Positions 1 to 8,263 of a stretch of 64,000 nt of DNA are shown here, piece by piece. The translations under genes were made by a program, and so were the position numbers. The notes beneath the pieces were generated by a model, which was given only the letters and a program-made list of their open reading frames with translations, was not told where the DNA came from and ran no database searches. Positions within the stretch are counted from its first letter, which is position 1, and each line of letters starts with the position of its first letter. Location: contig NZ_JAMTCR010000007.1 of assembly GCF_024171945.1 (NCBI RefSeq), forward strand, positions 186,001-250,000, given 5' to 3'. The DNA comes from Actinokineospora globicatena. GTDB lineage: Bacteria > Actinomycetota > Actinomycetes > Mycobacteriales > Pseudonocardiaceae.

Positions 1-276
1 CCCGCCCCGGTGGAGACGACGGTGTACTTCGTCTGCCTGGAGGCGGTAAACAACGCCCACAAGCACGCCGTCGGCGCCGCGATCGACGTCCGACTCCACA
101 CCAGCCCCGAGGGCCTGCACTTCTCCGTCCGTGACGACGGCCCAGGCTTCGAGGTCGCGGGCAACGGGACCGGCCTGGTGAACCTGACCACCCGCCTCAC
201 CGACATCGGTGGCACTATGCGCGTCGACTCAGGTCTGGGCAACGGGACCACCATCGCGGGCTTCATCCCCACCTAA
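1..276 (+). CDS. sensor histidine kinase, C-terminal ATPase part (cut by window edge)
   Basis: Only the last 91 codons lie in the window; the frame is open to base 1, so the start is outside. The fragment is the ATP-binding (HATPase_c) domain of a NarL-type sensor kinase. The N box reads EAVNNAHKHA, the G1 box DDGPGF and the G2 region GTGLVNL, all intact, so this kinase looks active. It ends on TAA at 274-276, 45 bp before the next gene on the same strand. Its response regulator is not in the window and may lie to the left. Confidence 0.85.
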   Translation, partial: PAPVETTVYFVCLEAVNNAHKHAVGAAIDVRLHTSPEGLHFSVRDDGPGFEVAGNGTGLVNLTTRLTDIGGTMRVDSGLGNGTTIAGFIPT

Positions 277-321
277 GAAACCTGGTGGCGCCTCTAGCGG
301 TCGAGTCGACACTCTTATCCC

Positions 322-915
322 ATGCAAGAGCTCAAACACGAGATCCGTGCCATCTATACCGATTCGACGGTGACAGTCTACCAGGCGTACACGCCCGCGA
401 TCGGTCTCCCAGCCGCCAAGAGCGGCCGCTTCCCGTCTTCGTGGAAGAGGGAACGGATGACGTGGATCAAGCCCTCGTTCCTGTGGATGATGTACCGCTG
501 CGGGTGGGGCACGAAGGAAGGCCAAGAGGTCGTCTTGGCGGTGGAGATCACCCGCGAAGGGCTCGAGTGGGCGCTGGAGCACGCGTGCCTAGCGCACTAC
601 GAGGCAGGCCTGCACCGCGACCAGGAAGCGTGGAAGAACGAACTGAGGAAGGCCCCCGCGCGGGTCCAATGGGATCCAGAGCGGGACTTGGACCTGCATC
701 CCCTCGGCTACCGCTCACTGCAGCTCGGGCTCGCTGGAGAGGCCACGCGGCGCTACGCGGACGAGTGGATCGTCTCGATCACCGATGTCACGGAACTCGC
801 GCACACCATCCACGAGCATGTGCGGAACCGGGACCTAGAGGCCGCTCGGCAGCTGTTGCCGGTAGAGCGCCCCTATCCCGTGGCGGACAGCCTCCTGGCT
901 CACCTGCGCCACTAA
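322..915 (+). CDS. DUF4291 family protein
   Basis: A protein of 197 residues that matches the DUF4291 family as I know it: the N-terminal stretch IRAIYTDSTVTVYQAYTP, then the conserved block with SWKRERMTWIKPSF and MMYRCGW at about residues 45-65. The family is widespread in bacteria and eukaryotes and its biochemical role is not established. There is no signal peptide or membrane segment, so it is cytoplasmic. The ATG at 322 has no clear Shine-Dalgarno sequence. The gene converges with the minus-strand kinase-like gene and the two stop codons overlap by four bases (912-915). Confidence 0.8.
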   Translation: MQELKHEIRAIYTDSTVTVYQAYTPAIGLPAAKSGRFPSSWKRERMTWIKPSFLWMMYRCGWGTKEGQEVVLAVEITREGLEWALEHACLAHYEAGLHRDQEAWKNELRKAPARVQWDPERDLDLHPLGYRSLQLGLAGEATRRYADEWIVSITDVTELAHTIHEHVRNRDLEAARQLLPVERPYPVADSLLAHLRH

Positions 916-2735
916 GAGCGGACGACCGACAAGCCCTCGCAGGTCCGGACGAGGACTAGGCAGGCGTCGCGGTGGTGGGGGCTGGTCGCGGGGTTACCCG
1001 CGCGAGTGCGCCAGACAGCGGTGGCCGTGACGGCAGTGTGGTGGACCTCTTCGCGCGTGGCTGACGCGGACAGGCCCAGGCGGATGTGCGGGGCGCGGCC
1101 GTGGGCACCAAGAAGCCGCTCGGCGTCCCCAGGTAGGGCGAGGTAGCCCGCTTCCAGTTCGTTGAGCAGTGCCAGCTCGGCCAGTTCGTGTGCGTCAGCC
1201 TCGATTCGATCCAACAAGCGAGCCAAGGGTTCCGGGCGCGGAGCCCTCCTAGCAGCCGCTAGGACTGACCGAGCGGTGATGAGATCCGCCCGCTCTATGA
1301 CCCGGCGGCGCAAGAGGGTCGCGAGATCTTCGGTAGCCACGATGATGTCTACCTTGCCACGGAACGTGCGCAGGAACGCGGCATCGGGTTGCGGTAGGAC
1401 AACCACGTCGTAGCCCGCCACCGCCGTCGGCAACGCGGGTACGTCTACCAACGTCATGTGGCGCAGGATGTCCGCGGGCCACCGGATCACGAGCCGGTTC
1501 GCGTCGGCCGGGCGGGTGATACCGGCGACGGAGACCGGTGTGGTAACCGGCGGCAGGCCCGGGCGGTGGAACGTGACGTCGCGGGTCCGGCCGTGGACGT
1601 ACCAGGTGACGGCTCCATCCCCGGCGAAGGCGTAGCCGGTGAGGAGTTCGACAGCGCCTGAGGAGTCGACCAACGCGACCGTGGGCGGCTGGTCGAGCCG
1701 GTCCGCGATCTCGGTCCACCCGGCCACGGACTCCCGTACCGCCGTGGTCACCAGGTCTCGCACCCGGGCCAGGAGAGTGCCCTCGGCGGAGGCAGGGGCT
1801 ACGACAGCTGTCCCGTCGAGACGCTCTGGTATCCAGATCCGCACGATGGCGCGTCCATCCGCGACCCAAGTGTCCAGCACCCCACCGAAAGCCGCCAGAC
1901 GGTCTGCGTCGTCTTTCACCGCCGCGCGCAGCTCAGTGGCAGTGAGTCTGGGAGTGCTGTCCGTGAAAGTTAGCGTCAACGCTCCGTTCGCGCGGGACAG
2001 TTCCACCCCGACCGGTTCGCGGGACACGCCTTCAGCCAACAAGGACATCACGGCGGCGGCAGCGTGATAGATCCCGGACTCGACCTCCCATCCAACGCGA
2101 CGCCCTAGGTCGCCGTTGAACCGAATGGGCCGAGGTAGATCTGCCGCCAACTCCTCCAAAGCGGAAAGGGGGCCGCGTTCGGGCAGCATCGCCGGGTGGA
2201 CGCCGCGCACGACCGTCCGAAAGCGATCGATCACGTCGTCGAGAGCGGTGCGGAACGACGACAGGGCACGAGCGGTATCGCTACCCGCGTGGTCCAACTC
2301 GGCCAGCAGCAATCGCAGGTCGGTGAACTCACGCGTGGTGACGGCCGTGAGCGCACCCGCGATCCGCCTACGCTCGAGGTCTCGGACCTCGGCAAGTCTG
2401 TCCCGTGCGGCGCGCGCGTCCGCTTCGAGCACTTGGACGCGTTCGGTGAGCCGCTCACGTTCCGCGCGCAGTCTCTCGTCCGCGGCGAGCAACGCGATCC
2501 GGTGCGCCGTTCGGCGTAATCGTTCCTGATCGCCAGGTCCAGCCGCCGACAGCGCTACCGCTCCCCCACTCGGGACGCGTTCCACGACCCCGGGAATCGT
2601 CTCTACGCGGTCGGCTGGCGTGGCTGGGCCAGGCCAAGAGGCGACAACGGTGAGGCCGTCGCCGTCGGGGGCGTAGTAAGCAGCGGCATGTCCGGTCGAC
2701 TCGGCCAAGTCGCGGATCAGCGCCTCGAAACCCAC
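912..2735 (-). CDS. pseudokinase fused to a degenerate dynamin-type GTPase domain
   Basis: A protein of 607 residues with a GTG start at 2735, four bases after the stop of the response regulator gene, so probably translationally coupled. Residues 1-85 are GAF-like and about 85-125 form a charged coiled coil. ERRRIAGALT at 121-130 aligns with the kinase dimerisation motif ERRRIARDLH, but the phospho-accepting His is Thr130. The ATPase-like part (about 195-305) lacks a recognisable N box and DxGxG motif. From about 350 the protein resembles actinobacterial dynamin-like GTPases: VTWYVHG at 376-382, then LVIRWP, then LVDVPAL at 429-435 where LIDTPG is expected. The P-loop is missing; VDSSGAVELLTG stands in its place. 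Both halves therefore look catalytically dead, and a sensing or scaffold role is likely. The GTPase match is from memory of the family and needs a profile search. Confidence 0.7.
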   Translation of the reverse strand: MGFEALIRDLAESTGHAAAYYAPDGDGLTVVASWPGPATPADRVETIPGVVERVPSGGAVALSAAGPGDQERLRRTAHRIALLAADERLRAERERLTERVQVLEADARAARDRLAEVRDLERRRIAGALTAVTTREFTDLRLLLAELDHAGSDTARALSSFRTALDDVIDRFRTVVRGVHPAMLPERGPLSALEELAADLPRPIRFNGDLGRRVGWEVESGIYHAAAAVMSLLAEGVSREPVGVELSRANGALTLTFTDSTPRLTATELRAAVKDDADRLAAFGGVLDTWVADGRAIVRIWIPERLDGTAVVAPASAEGTLLARVRDLVTTAVRESVAGWTEIADRLDQPPTVALVDSSGAVELLTGYAFAGDGAVTWYVHGRTRDVTFHRPGLPPVTTPVSVAGITRPADANRLVIRWPADILRHMTLVDVPALPTAVAGYDVVVLPQPDAAFLRTFRGKVDIIVATEDLATLLRRRVIERADLITARSVLAAARRAPRPEPLARLLDRIEADAHELAELALLNELEAGYLALPGDAERLLGAHGRAPHIRLGLSASATREEVHHTAVTATAVWRTRAGNPATSPHHRDACLVLVRTCEGLSVVRS

Positions 2736-2739
2736 GCCG

Positions 2740-3402
2740 CTACCCGTCGATCCGCCTGGCTCGCAGGTACGCCAGCACGGCGAGGACCCTGCGGTGGTGG
2801 ACGCTGGGGTCTCCGGGCAGGTCGAGCTTGGTGAAAATGGCCGCGATGTGCTTCTCCACGGCTTTCGCGGAGATGAACAGCTCCTTGGCGATGGCGTTGT
2901 TGGTGCGCCCCTCGGCCATCAGCCGGAGCACGTCGTGCTCGCGTTCGCTGAGCGCGCCCACCGGTCCCGCGCCGCCCGCGGGCCGTTCCACCAGGCGCTT
3001 GGCCAGCGACGGCTCGATCACGATCTCCCCTCCCGCCAGCCGGGTGAGGGTGTCGTCGAGCACCTGGACACCCGCGACCTTCTCTTTGAGCCGGTAGCCG
3101 ACGCCCTCGGTGCCGATCTCCAGGACGCGCATCAGGTAGTGCGTCTCGGCGTAGTGCGAGAGCAGTAGCAGCCCTGTCGCGGGCCGCAGCGCCCTGACCC
3201 GTTCGGCGGTGGCCAGGCCGCCATCCGGTTCAGGGGGCATCCGGATGTCGAGGATGGCGACGTCCACCGGGTCGGCCGCGACCAGGGCCACCAGCTTGTC
3301 GCCGTCGGGCACCGACCCGACGACCTCGTGCCCGGCCGCGCGCAGCAGCATGACCAGGCCCTCGCGGAACAGTGCGCCGTCGTCGGCGATGGCTACCCGC
3401 AC
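2740..3402 (-). CDS. NarL/FixJ-family response regulator
   Basis: The GTG at 3402 gives 220 residues starting VRVAIADDGALFREGL, exactly where a receiver domain begins; a longer upstream reading would only add Arg/Pro-rich residues. The receiver has the acidic pair, the phospho-accepting Asp in ILDIRMPP (about residue 54) and the conserved Lys in YRLKEKV. A LuxR-type helix-turn-helix follows (LSEREHDVLRLMAEGRTNN, ISAKAVEKH). It overlaps the upstream kinase-like gene by 10 bp and is followed after 4 bp by the pseudokinase-GTPase gene, forming a three-gene operon. Its receiver looks functional although neither operon partner has a phospho-accepting His, so phosphate must come from elsewhere or activity is controlled by binding. 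It may recognise the palindrome at 3949-3968. Confidence 0.9.
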   Translation of the reverse strand: MRVAIADDGALFREGLVMLLRAAGHEVVGSVPDGDKLVALVAADPVDVAILDIRMPPEPDGGLATAERVRALRPATGLLLLSHYAETHYLMRVLEIGTEGVGYRLKEKVAGVQVLDDTLTRLAGGEIVIEPSLAKRLVERPAGGAGPVGALSEREHDVLRLMAEGRTNNAIAKELFISAKAVEKHIAAIFTKLDLPGDPSVHHRRVLAVLAYLRARRIDG

Positions 3403-3893
3403 GCGCGCTCCTCGGTGACGTCGACCCACACCGAGCCCAACCCCCGGCGAACCCGCACGTCGACGTGGGTGTCGCGGGGCACGGACCGCAGGTGGTCGGC
3501 GACGGCGAGGCACGCGGCGGCGGCCGTCGCCCGGTCCACCGGGTCGCTGTGCACCGCGAGCGCCACCCCGTGCCGCTCCGCGACAGCGTGCAACGCCGGT
3601 TCGAACCCGTCGCTGGACAGCACCGGTGGATAGAGAGCACCACCGATCTCGCGGAGTTCGTCGAGCACAGCGGCCAATGACCCCTGGAGTTCGTCTATGC
3701 GGCCGGTCAGCACGGGGTTATCGGGCAAGTCCACGGACAACAACCCTAGCTCCACCGATAGCGCTGCCACCCGTTGCGCGGGCCCGTCGTTGAGGTCGCG
3801 TTCCAGCCCCCGACGCAGCGCGCACGTGGTCGGGTCCACCGGGCGCAACCGCACCGTGCGGACCCGTCGCCACCAGCGGGTGATCGGGTTCAT
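3393..3893 (-). CDS. short histidine kinase-like protein lacking the catalytic histidine
   Basis: I chose the ATG at 3893 (166 residues, MNPITRWWRRV). A TTG at 3929 would add 12 residues. LRRGLERDLNDGPAQRV at about 27-42 is the HisKA_3 dimerisation motif normally written ERDLHDGxQQR; the His is Asn35. A truncated ATPase-like region follows (about 95-160) with VDVRVRRGLGSVWVDVTEE but no N box or DxGxG motif. There is no membrane segment. It overlaps the response regulator by 10 bp and is the first gene of the operon. It is probably a dimerisation partner or regulator of the response regulator rather than a kinase. It could also be a kinase gene that has lost its ends, but the clean coupling to its neighbours argues against decay. 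Confidence 0.7.
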   Translation of the reverse strand: MNPITRWWRRVRTVRLRPVDPTTCALRRGLERDLNDGPAQRVAALSVELGLLSVDLPDNPVLTGRIDELQGSLAAVLDELREIGGALYPPVLSSDGFEPALHAVAERHGVALAVHSDPVDRATAAAACLAVADHLRSVPRDTHVDVRVRRGLGSVWVDVTEERACG

Positions 3894-3948
3894 CGGACCA
3901 TGGTGCGGGTCGCGGACCGGCGAGGGCAACAGGGGTTGCCCTCAAGCC

Positions 3949-3968
3949 GGGTAGGGATATCCCTACCC
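3949..3968. promoter_or_regulatory. 20-bp perfect palindrome, candidate operator
   Basis: The sequence GGGTAGGGATATCCCTACCC is its own reverse complement. It lies in the 140-bp divergent region between the pseudo-two-component operon (start 3893) and the Hsp70 gene (start 4034). NarL-type regulators bind such inverted repeats as dimers, so the response regulator at 2740-3402 is the obvious candidate. A copy with 18 of 20 identical bases is at 49503-49522. Confidence 0.6.
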
Positions 3969-4033
3969 GAACGCGCGAGGATAGAGTCAACTACCGGAGC
4001 AGGGCTGTCGCCCGCGCGGACTGGGAGAACTCC

Positions 4034-6172
4034 ATGGGCCACGGCCTCGGCATCGACCTCGGCACCACTTTTACCGGAGCCGCCGTTGTCGGTCCGATCG
4101 GCAGTGGCCCCTCCACGACGACGATGGTGCCCCTCGGTCGTGACGGAGTCGTTGAGCCATCAGCGGTTTACGCCTCGGTTGACGGTACATTGCTCACAGG
4201 TGACGCGGCGATGGACGCGGCCCGCGCTGAACCGCACCGGTTGGTGCGCGGGTTCAAACGCAGGTTGGGCGACCCGACACCGTTAGTGGTGGGCGGTGCC
4301 CCTTACTCGCCTGCGGCGCTCTTAGCCGCGCAACTCAAATCGGTAATCGCGCGGGTGACCGCCACTACGGGCGCGCCCCCTGAATCGATAGTGCTGACGT
4401 GCCCGGCGGTCTGGGGACCCTACCGGCGCGAGCACTTCGACGAGGTTCCGCGGCTGGCAGGGCTGTCAGACGTCATCATGGTCACTGAGCCCGAGGCCGC
4501 GGCCACGCACTACGCGGCCGAACGCAGGCTCGGCGTCGGCGAGCTGGTCGCGGTGTACGACCTCGGCGGCGGCACGTTCGACACGACGATCCTGCGGGCC
4601 CGCGAGGACGGCATGGAGATCGTCGGCACCCCGGAGGGCATCGAACGCCTGGGCGGCATGGACTTCGACGAGGCGCTGTTCGCCCATGTGGACGCCGAGG
4701 TGGGCGGGGTCCTCGCCGATCTCGACCCGGCGGGCCCGGCCGCGGCGGCGGTGCTGGCGGCGACCAGGGCGGCCTGCGTGCGGGCCAAGGAGGAACTCTC
4801 GATCGAGCCGGACGTGACGGTGCGGGTTCCGCTGCTGTCGGGTCCCCGCGAGGTCGTCGTGACCCGTCTGGCGTTCAACGAGATGATCCGCCCCTCGGTA
4901 GATCTGACTGTGGAGGCGCTGCACCGCACGATCTCGTCGGCAGGGCTAACTCCACGCGACCTCGCTGCCGTGCTGCTGGCAGGTGGCTCGTCACGCATCC
5001 CTTTGGTGGACCAGGTTGTCTCCGCCGCGTTCGGTAGGCCTGTCCGGACAGGTCTGCACCCCAAGTTCACCGTCGCCTTGGGTGCCGCCGCGATCGCCGC
5101 GCGGCGGGTAGCCCCAACGCCGTCTTTCGTCCCCAGTCCGGTCCCACGGCCGAAGGTGAATCGGCGAAAGTTCCTTGTACCAGTGGCGGCTGTGACTGCC
5201 GCGGTCCTCGTGGGTGGCGGTATCGCTGTCTTCACCAGTGGCGGCACCGAGTCCGACAGTGCGTTACCTGAGGCTGTGATCGGCGCGAGCACGGGTAACC
5301 CTACCGTTGCGGGGACGATCAACAGTGTCGGCCGACGTCCACGGGGCGTCGCTGTGTCCGGCTCGAAGGTCTATGTACCGAGCAGCGTGTCGAACACGGT
5401 GTCGGTGATCGACCGCGCCTCGCAGAAGGTAGTCAAGGCGATCCCGGTGTCAGCGCCACCGCAGTACGTGGCGGTCAACGGCAACAGGGCGTTCGTGACG
5501 CTTCTTAACCCGGGCAACGCTGTCGCCGTCATCGATCTAGCCCGGGACGAGGTCGTCACGACTGTCCCAGCAGGCAAGGGTCTGTTCGTCCCGGACGTAA
5601 CCTCTGACGGTAAGAGGCTGCTGATCCCCGATCAGGACACCGCGCAGATCCTGGAGCTGGAGTCCGAGGGCACCGTCGCGACACCGTTCGCCAAGGCGCC
5701 GTCGGGCTCACGTGGGCTCGTGGTCGACCGGAACCGGGTGTACATCGTCAGCGTGGAACTCGACCAGGTCACCATCCTCGACCTAGAGAGCCATCGACTG
5801 CTCGGGTCCGTTCGAGTGGGCGCGAGCAGCATCGCGCTAGCAGTGTCACCAGACGGTAAGACGCTCTATACAGCCAACTTCGATGAAAACTCGGTGTCGG
5901 TAGTGGACACGGAGTCGCAGAAGGTCACCGACACCATCGACGTAGGCGAGCGTCCGATGTCGGTAGCGGTAGCGCCGGACGGTAGGCACGTCTACGTCGC
6001 GAACAACGGGTCCGGAACGGTGTCCGTCATCGAATCGGGCACGAACAGGGTCACCTCTACTGTGAAGGTAGGTCGGGAACCCTGGTCTCTCGCGGTATCC
6101 CCTGACGGTGGCGAGACATACGTGACCAACACGCTTAGCGACTCGGTGACCATCCTCAAGACGGGGGTGTAG
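4034..6172 (+). CDS. membrane-anchored Hsp70 fused to a beta-propeller
   Basis: A protein of 712 residues; the ATG at 4034 is preceded by GGGAGA. Residues 1 to about 360 form the actin-like ATPase of the Hsp70 family: phosphate-1 motif GIDLGTTFTG at the N-terminus, phosphate-2 motif YDLGGGTFDTTIL at about 175-187, and adenosine motif LLAGGSSRIPLV near 315. There is no peptide-binding domain. Instead a basic stretch and one membrane segment (about 376-398) lead to a second half with repeated YVTN-type blades such as LAVSPDGKTLYTAN and VAVAPDGRHVYVANN, consistent with a seven-bladed propeller. The ATPase should be cytoplasmic and the propeller outside, so the protein could pass a signal across the membrane. 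It is divergent from the pseudokinase/response regulator operon and shares its promoter region. Confidence 0.88.
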   Translation: MGHGLGIDLGTTFTGAAVVGPIGSGPSTTTMVPLGRDGVVEPSAVYASVDGTLLTGDAAMDAARAEPHRLVRGFKRRLGDPTPLVVGGAPYSPAALLAAQLKSVIARVTATTGAPPESIVLTCPAVWGPYRREHFDEVPRLAGLSDVIMVTEPEAAATHYAAERRLGVGELVAVYDLGGGTFDTTILRAREDGMEIVGTPEGIERLGGMDFDEALFAHVDAEVGGVLADLDPAGPAAAAVLAATRAACVRAKEELSIEPDVTVRVPLLSGPREVVVTRLAFNEMIRPSVDLTVEALHRTISSAGLTPRDLAAVLLAGGSSRIPLVDQVVSAAFGRPVRTGLHPKFTVALGAAAIAARRVAPTPSFVPSPVPRPKVNRRKFLVPVAAVTAAVLVGGGIAVFTSGGTESDSALPEAVIGASTGNPTVAGTINSVGRRPRGVAVSGSKVYVPSSVSNTVSVIDRASQKVVKAIPVSAPPQYVAVNGNRAFVTLLNPGNAVAVIDLARDEVVTTVPAGKGLFVPDVTSDGKRLLIPDQDTAQILELESEGTVATPFAKAPSGSRGLVVDRNRVYIVSVELDQVTILDLESHRLLGSVRVGASSIALAVSPDGKTLYTANFDENSVSVVDTESQKVTDTIDVGERPMSVAVAPDGRHVYVANNGSGTVSVIESGTNRVTSTVKVGREPWSLAVSPDGGETYVTNTLSDSVTILKTGV

Positions 6173-6175
6173 CCG

Positions 6176-6208
6176 TAAGAGGGCGGCGCAGGACGCGCCG
6201 CCCTCTTA
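6176..6208. terminator. bidirectional hairpin terminator
   Basis: A 14-bp perfect stem (TAAGAGGGCGGCGC and its complement) with a 5-nt loop sits between the convergent Hsp70 and subtilisin genes. With A-rich and T-rich ends it can serve both strands. Confidence 0.8.
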
Positions 6209-6213
6209 GCCTG

Positions 6214-8148
6214 TCAGGCCGCGGTGACCGTGACGTCGTCGAATACGTAGGAAGTCGATGCCGCGAAGTCCTCCGTGGCATCGAAGGAGATCATCAACAC
6301 CTGCCCGGCATACGCGCCCAGCGGGAAGGTCTTGAGCGCGTACGCGCCCGCGTTGGTGTTGCTGTACTGGGCCAGCACGGTGTTGCCCGCCCAGATCGTG
6401 ACGGTGTCGAAGGGGACCGGGTCGGTCTCCTCGGTCACGATCTTCAGGTAGAACGACAGCGTGGAGTGCACGCAGCCCGGCGGGATCAGCACGGCCTGGC
6501 CGAGGTACTGATCATCGGTCACGCCGTAGCCCTCCATGGCCGCCGATCGGCTGCCGGTGCGCGGCGCCTGGTCGCCGGTCCAGTTGCCGATGGTGTTCGT
6601 GTCGCCGAACCAGGGGGTGTTCCCGCTCTCGAAGCCGGGGTTCAAGAGCTTCTGACCGGCGCTAGAGCAGCTGCCGGCAGCCGGGGTCACCTGGATCGTG
6701 AAGACGGTGGGACGCGCGCGGTTCGCCGCGTCCGTCGTGGTGATGGTGACGGTGGAGGTCGCCGCGGTGGTGGGCGTACCCGAGATGAGGCCGGTGTTGA
6801 GGTTGACGGTCAGCCCGGCGGGCAGTCCGGAGGCGGTCCACTTGTACGGGCCAGTGCCACCGGCAGCGGTTAGGGGCAACGAGAACGCGGTACCAATGCG
6901 CGCGGCGCGGAACCCAGGGTTAGCCACAACGGGGTAACCCGGCCGGTTGCCGGTGTTGGTGGCCAACAGACGGTTGGGAGAAGTCACCCGTGGGGCGGTG
7001 ACCCTACCTTGCGTGGAGTCGAGGATCAGCGCCTCCGCCGCGCGCGCCGGGGTCAGCGTCGGCTCCGCAGCGACCAAGAGCGCGGCTGCGCCCGTGACGT
7101 GCGGTGCTGCCATAGAGGTACCGTCCAACACCTCGGTGGCGGTGTCGCTGGAGTTCCAGGTCGACTTGATGCTCTCGCCCGGGGCGAAGATGTCGACACA
7201 GGAGCCGTAGTTCGAGAAGTCGGCCATGCGGTCGTTCGCGTCCGTCGCGGCGACAGTGATGCCCTCCGGTGTGCGGGCGGGCGTGTGGTTGCACGCGTCC
7301 TCGGTGTCGTTGCCCGCGGAGATGGAGTACACAATCCCGTCGTTGATGGAATTGCGGACCGCGTCCTCCCACGCCTGGCTGGTGCCTGCGGCGCCCAGGC
7401 TGACGTTGGCGACCGCGGGGCCGGACGTGTGGTGCGCGGTCACCCAGTCGAGGCCCGCGATGAAACCGGCGGAGGTCCCGTCCCCGTCACAGTCGAGCAC
7501 CTTCACCGCGATCAGCTTCACGCCCTTGGCGATGCCGTGCGTGGTGCCGCCGACTGTTCCCGCCACGTGCGTCCCATGGCCCGAGCAGTCGGTGTTGTTG
7601 CCGTCTCCCACGGTGTTCGTGCCCCAGGTGGCACGTCCGCCGAAGTCCTGGTGCGTGGTGCGGATACCGGAGTCGATGATGTACGCGGTGACGTTCGTGG
7701 CCGTGTTCGTCGGGTAGTTGTAGGCGTTGTCCCGCGGCCGTTCGCGCTGGTCGACGCGGTCGATGCCCCACGGCGGGTTCACCTGCGTGCCGTCGGCCTT
7801 GACCCTCAGGTCCTGGCTGACGTAGGCGACCGCCGGGTCCGCGGCGACCTTGCGGGCGGTCTCGGCGGTGAAGCGGCCCGCGAACCCGTTGAGCGCGTGC
7901 CGGTAGGTGTGGGTCAATTGTGCGCCGTAGCGGGACGCGACGGTCGCGGCGGTGGTGGAGGCGGCCGATCTCGCCCCCGGCGCCTCCTTGAACACGACGA
8001 TGTAGCTGCCGTCGATGACAGCGGATTCCTTCGCGCGCTGCTTCACCGGGCTGTCGGACGCGCTCGACGCGGTTGGCACGAACACCGACAGACTCGCGAT
8101 CAGCACTACCACAAGCGATAAGCGTCTACGTCTCGTTTGCTTCGACAA
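6214..8148 (-). CDS. secreted subtilisin-type (S8) peptidase with C-terminal Ig-like and jelly-roll domains
   Basis: A protein of 644 residues. The start is TTG at 8148, preceded by GGAGGAA. A basic, hydrophobic signal peptide covers about residues 1-30. An I9-type propeptide follows (YIVVFKEAPGA). The catalytic triad is complete: Asp in YIIDSGIRTTHQDF (about 158), His in GHGTHVAGTVGG (about 191) and Ser in DGTSMAAPHVTG (about 344). A putative Ig-like domain (about 410-490) with GLPAGLTVNLNTGLISGTP follows, then a C-terminal module starting LNPGFESGN that resembles a carbohydrate-binding jelly roll. There is no LPXTG motif or membrane anchor, so it should be released. It lies alone between terminators and is likely a degradative exoenzyme. 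Confidence 0.93.
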   Translation of the reverse strand: MSKQTRRRRLSLVVVLIASLSVFVPTASSASDSPVKQRAKESAVIDGSYIVVFKEAPGARSAASTTAATVASRYGAQLTHTYRHALNGFAGRFTAETARKVAADPAVAYVSQDLRVKADGTQVNPPWGIDRVDQRERPRDNAYNYPTNTATNVTAYIIDSGIRTTHQDFGGRATWGTNTVGDGNNTDCSGHGTHVAGTVGGTTHGIAKGVKLIAVKVLDCDGDGTSAGFIAGLDWVTAHHTSGPAVANVSLGAAGTSQAWEDAVRNSINDGIVYSISAGNDTEDACNHTPARTPEGITVAATDANDRMADFSNYGSCVDIFAPGESIKSTWNSSDTATEVLDGTSMAAPHVTGAAALLVAAEPTLTPARAAEALILDSTQGRVTAPRVTSPNRLLATNTGNRPGYPVVANPGFRAARIGTAFSLPLTAAGGTGPYKWTASGLPAGLTVNLNTGLISGTPTTAATSTVTITTTDAANRARPTVFTIQVTPAAGSCSSAGQKLLNPGFESGNTPWFGDTNTIGNWTGDQAPRTGSRSAAMEGYGVTDDQYLGQAVLIPPGCVHSTLSFYLKIVTEETDPVPFDTVTIWAGNTVLAQYSNTNAGAYALKTFPLGAYAGQVLMISFDATEDFAASTSYVFDDVTVTAA

Positions 8149-8189
8149 GTAGATTCCTCCCCCTTACGGCGCAGCGCAACGGCTGCGAT

Positions 8190-8217
8190 CCGGACAAGGC
8201 TCACATCCCTTGTCCGG
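8190..8217 (-). terminator. hairpin downstream of the EccA-like gene
   Basis: A 10-bp stem (CCGGACAAGG/CCTTGTCCGG) with an 8-nt loop, 47 bp beyond the stop of the EccA-like gene and upstream of the subtilisin start. Confidence 0.6.
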
Positions 8218-8263
8218 CCGCACAACCCGCCGATCGAGCAGGCCAATCTGGCGTAGTGGATAC

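Noticed and set aside
5371-5832. Short minus-strand frames inside the propeller part of the Hsp70 gene
   Set aside because: They are antisense to the repeated blades and have no start signals.
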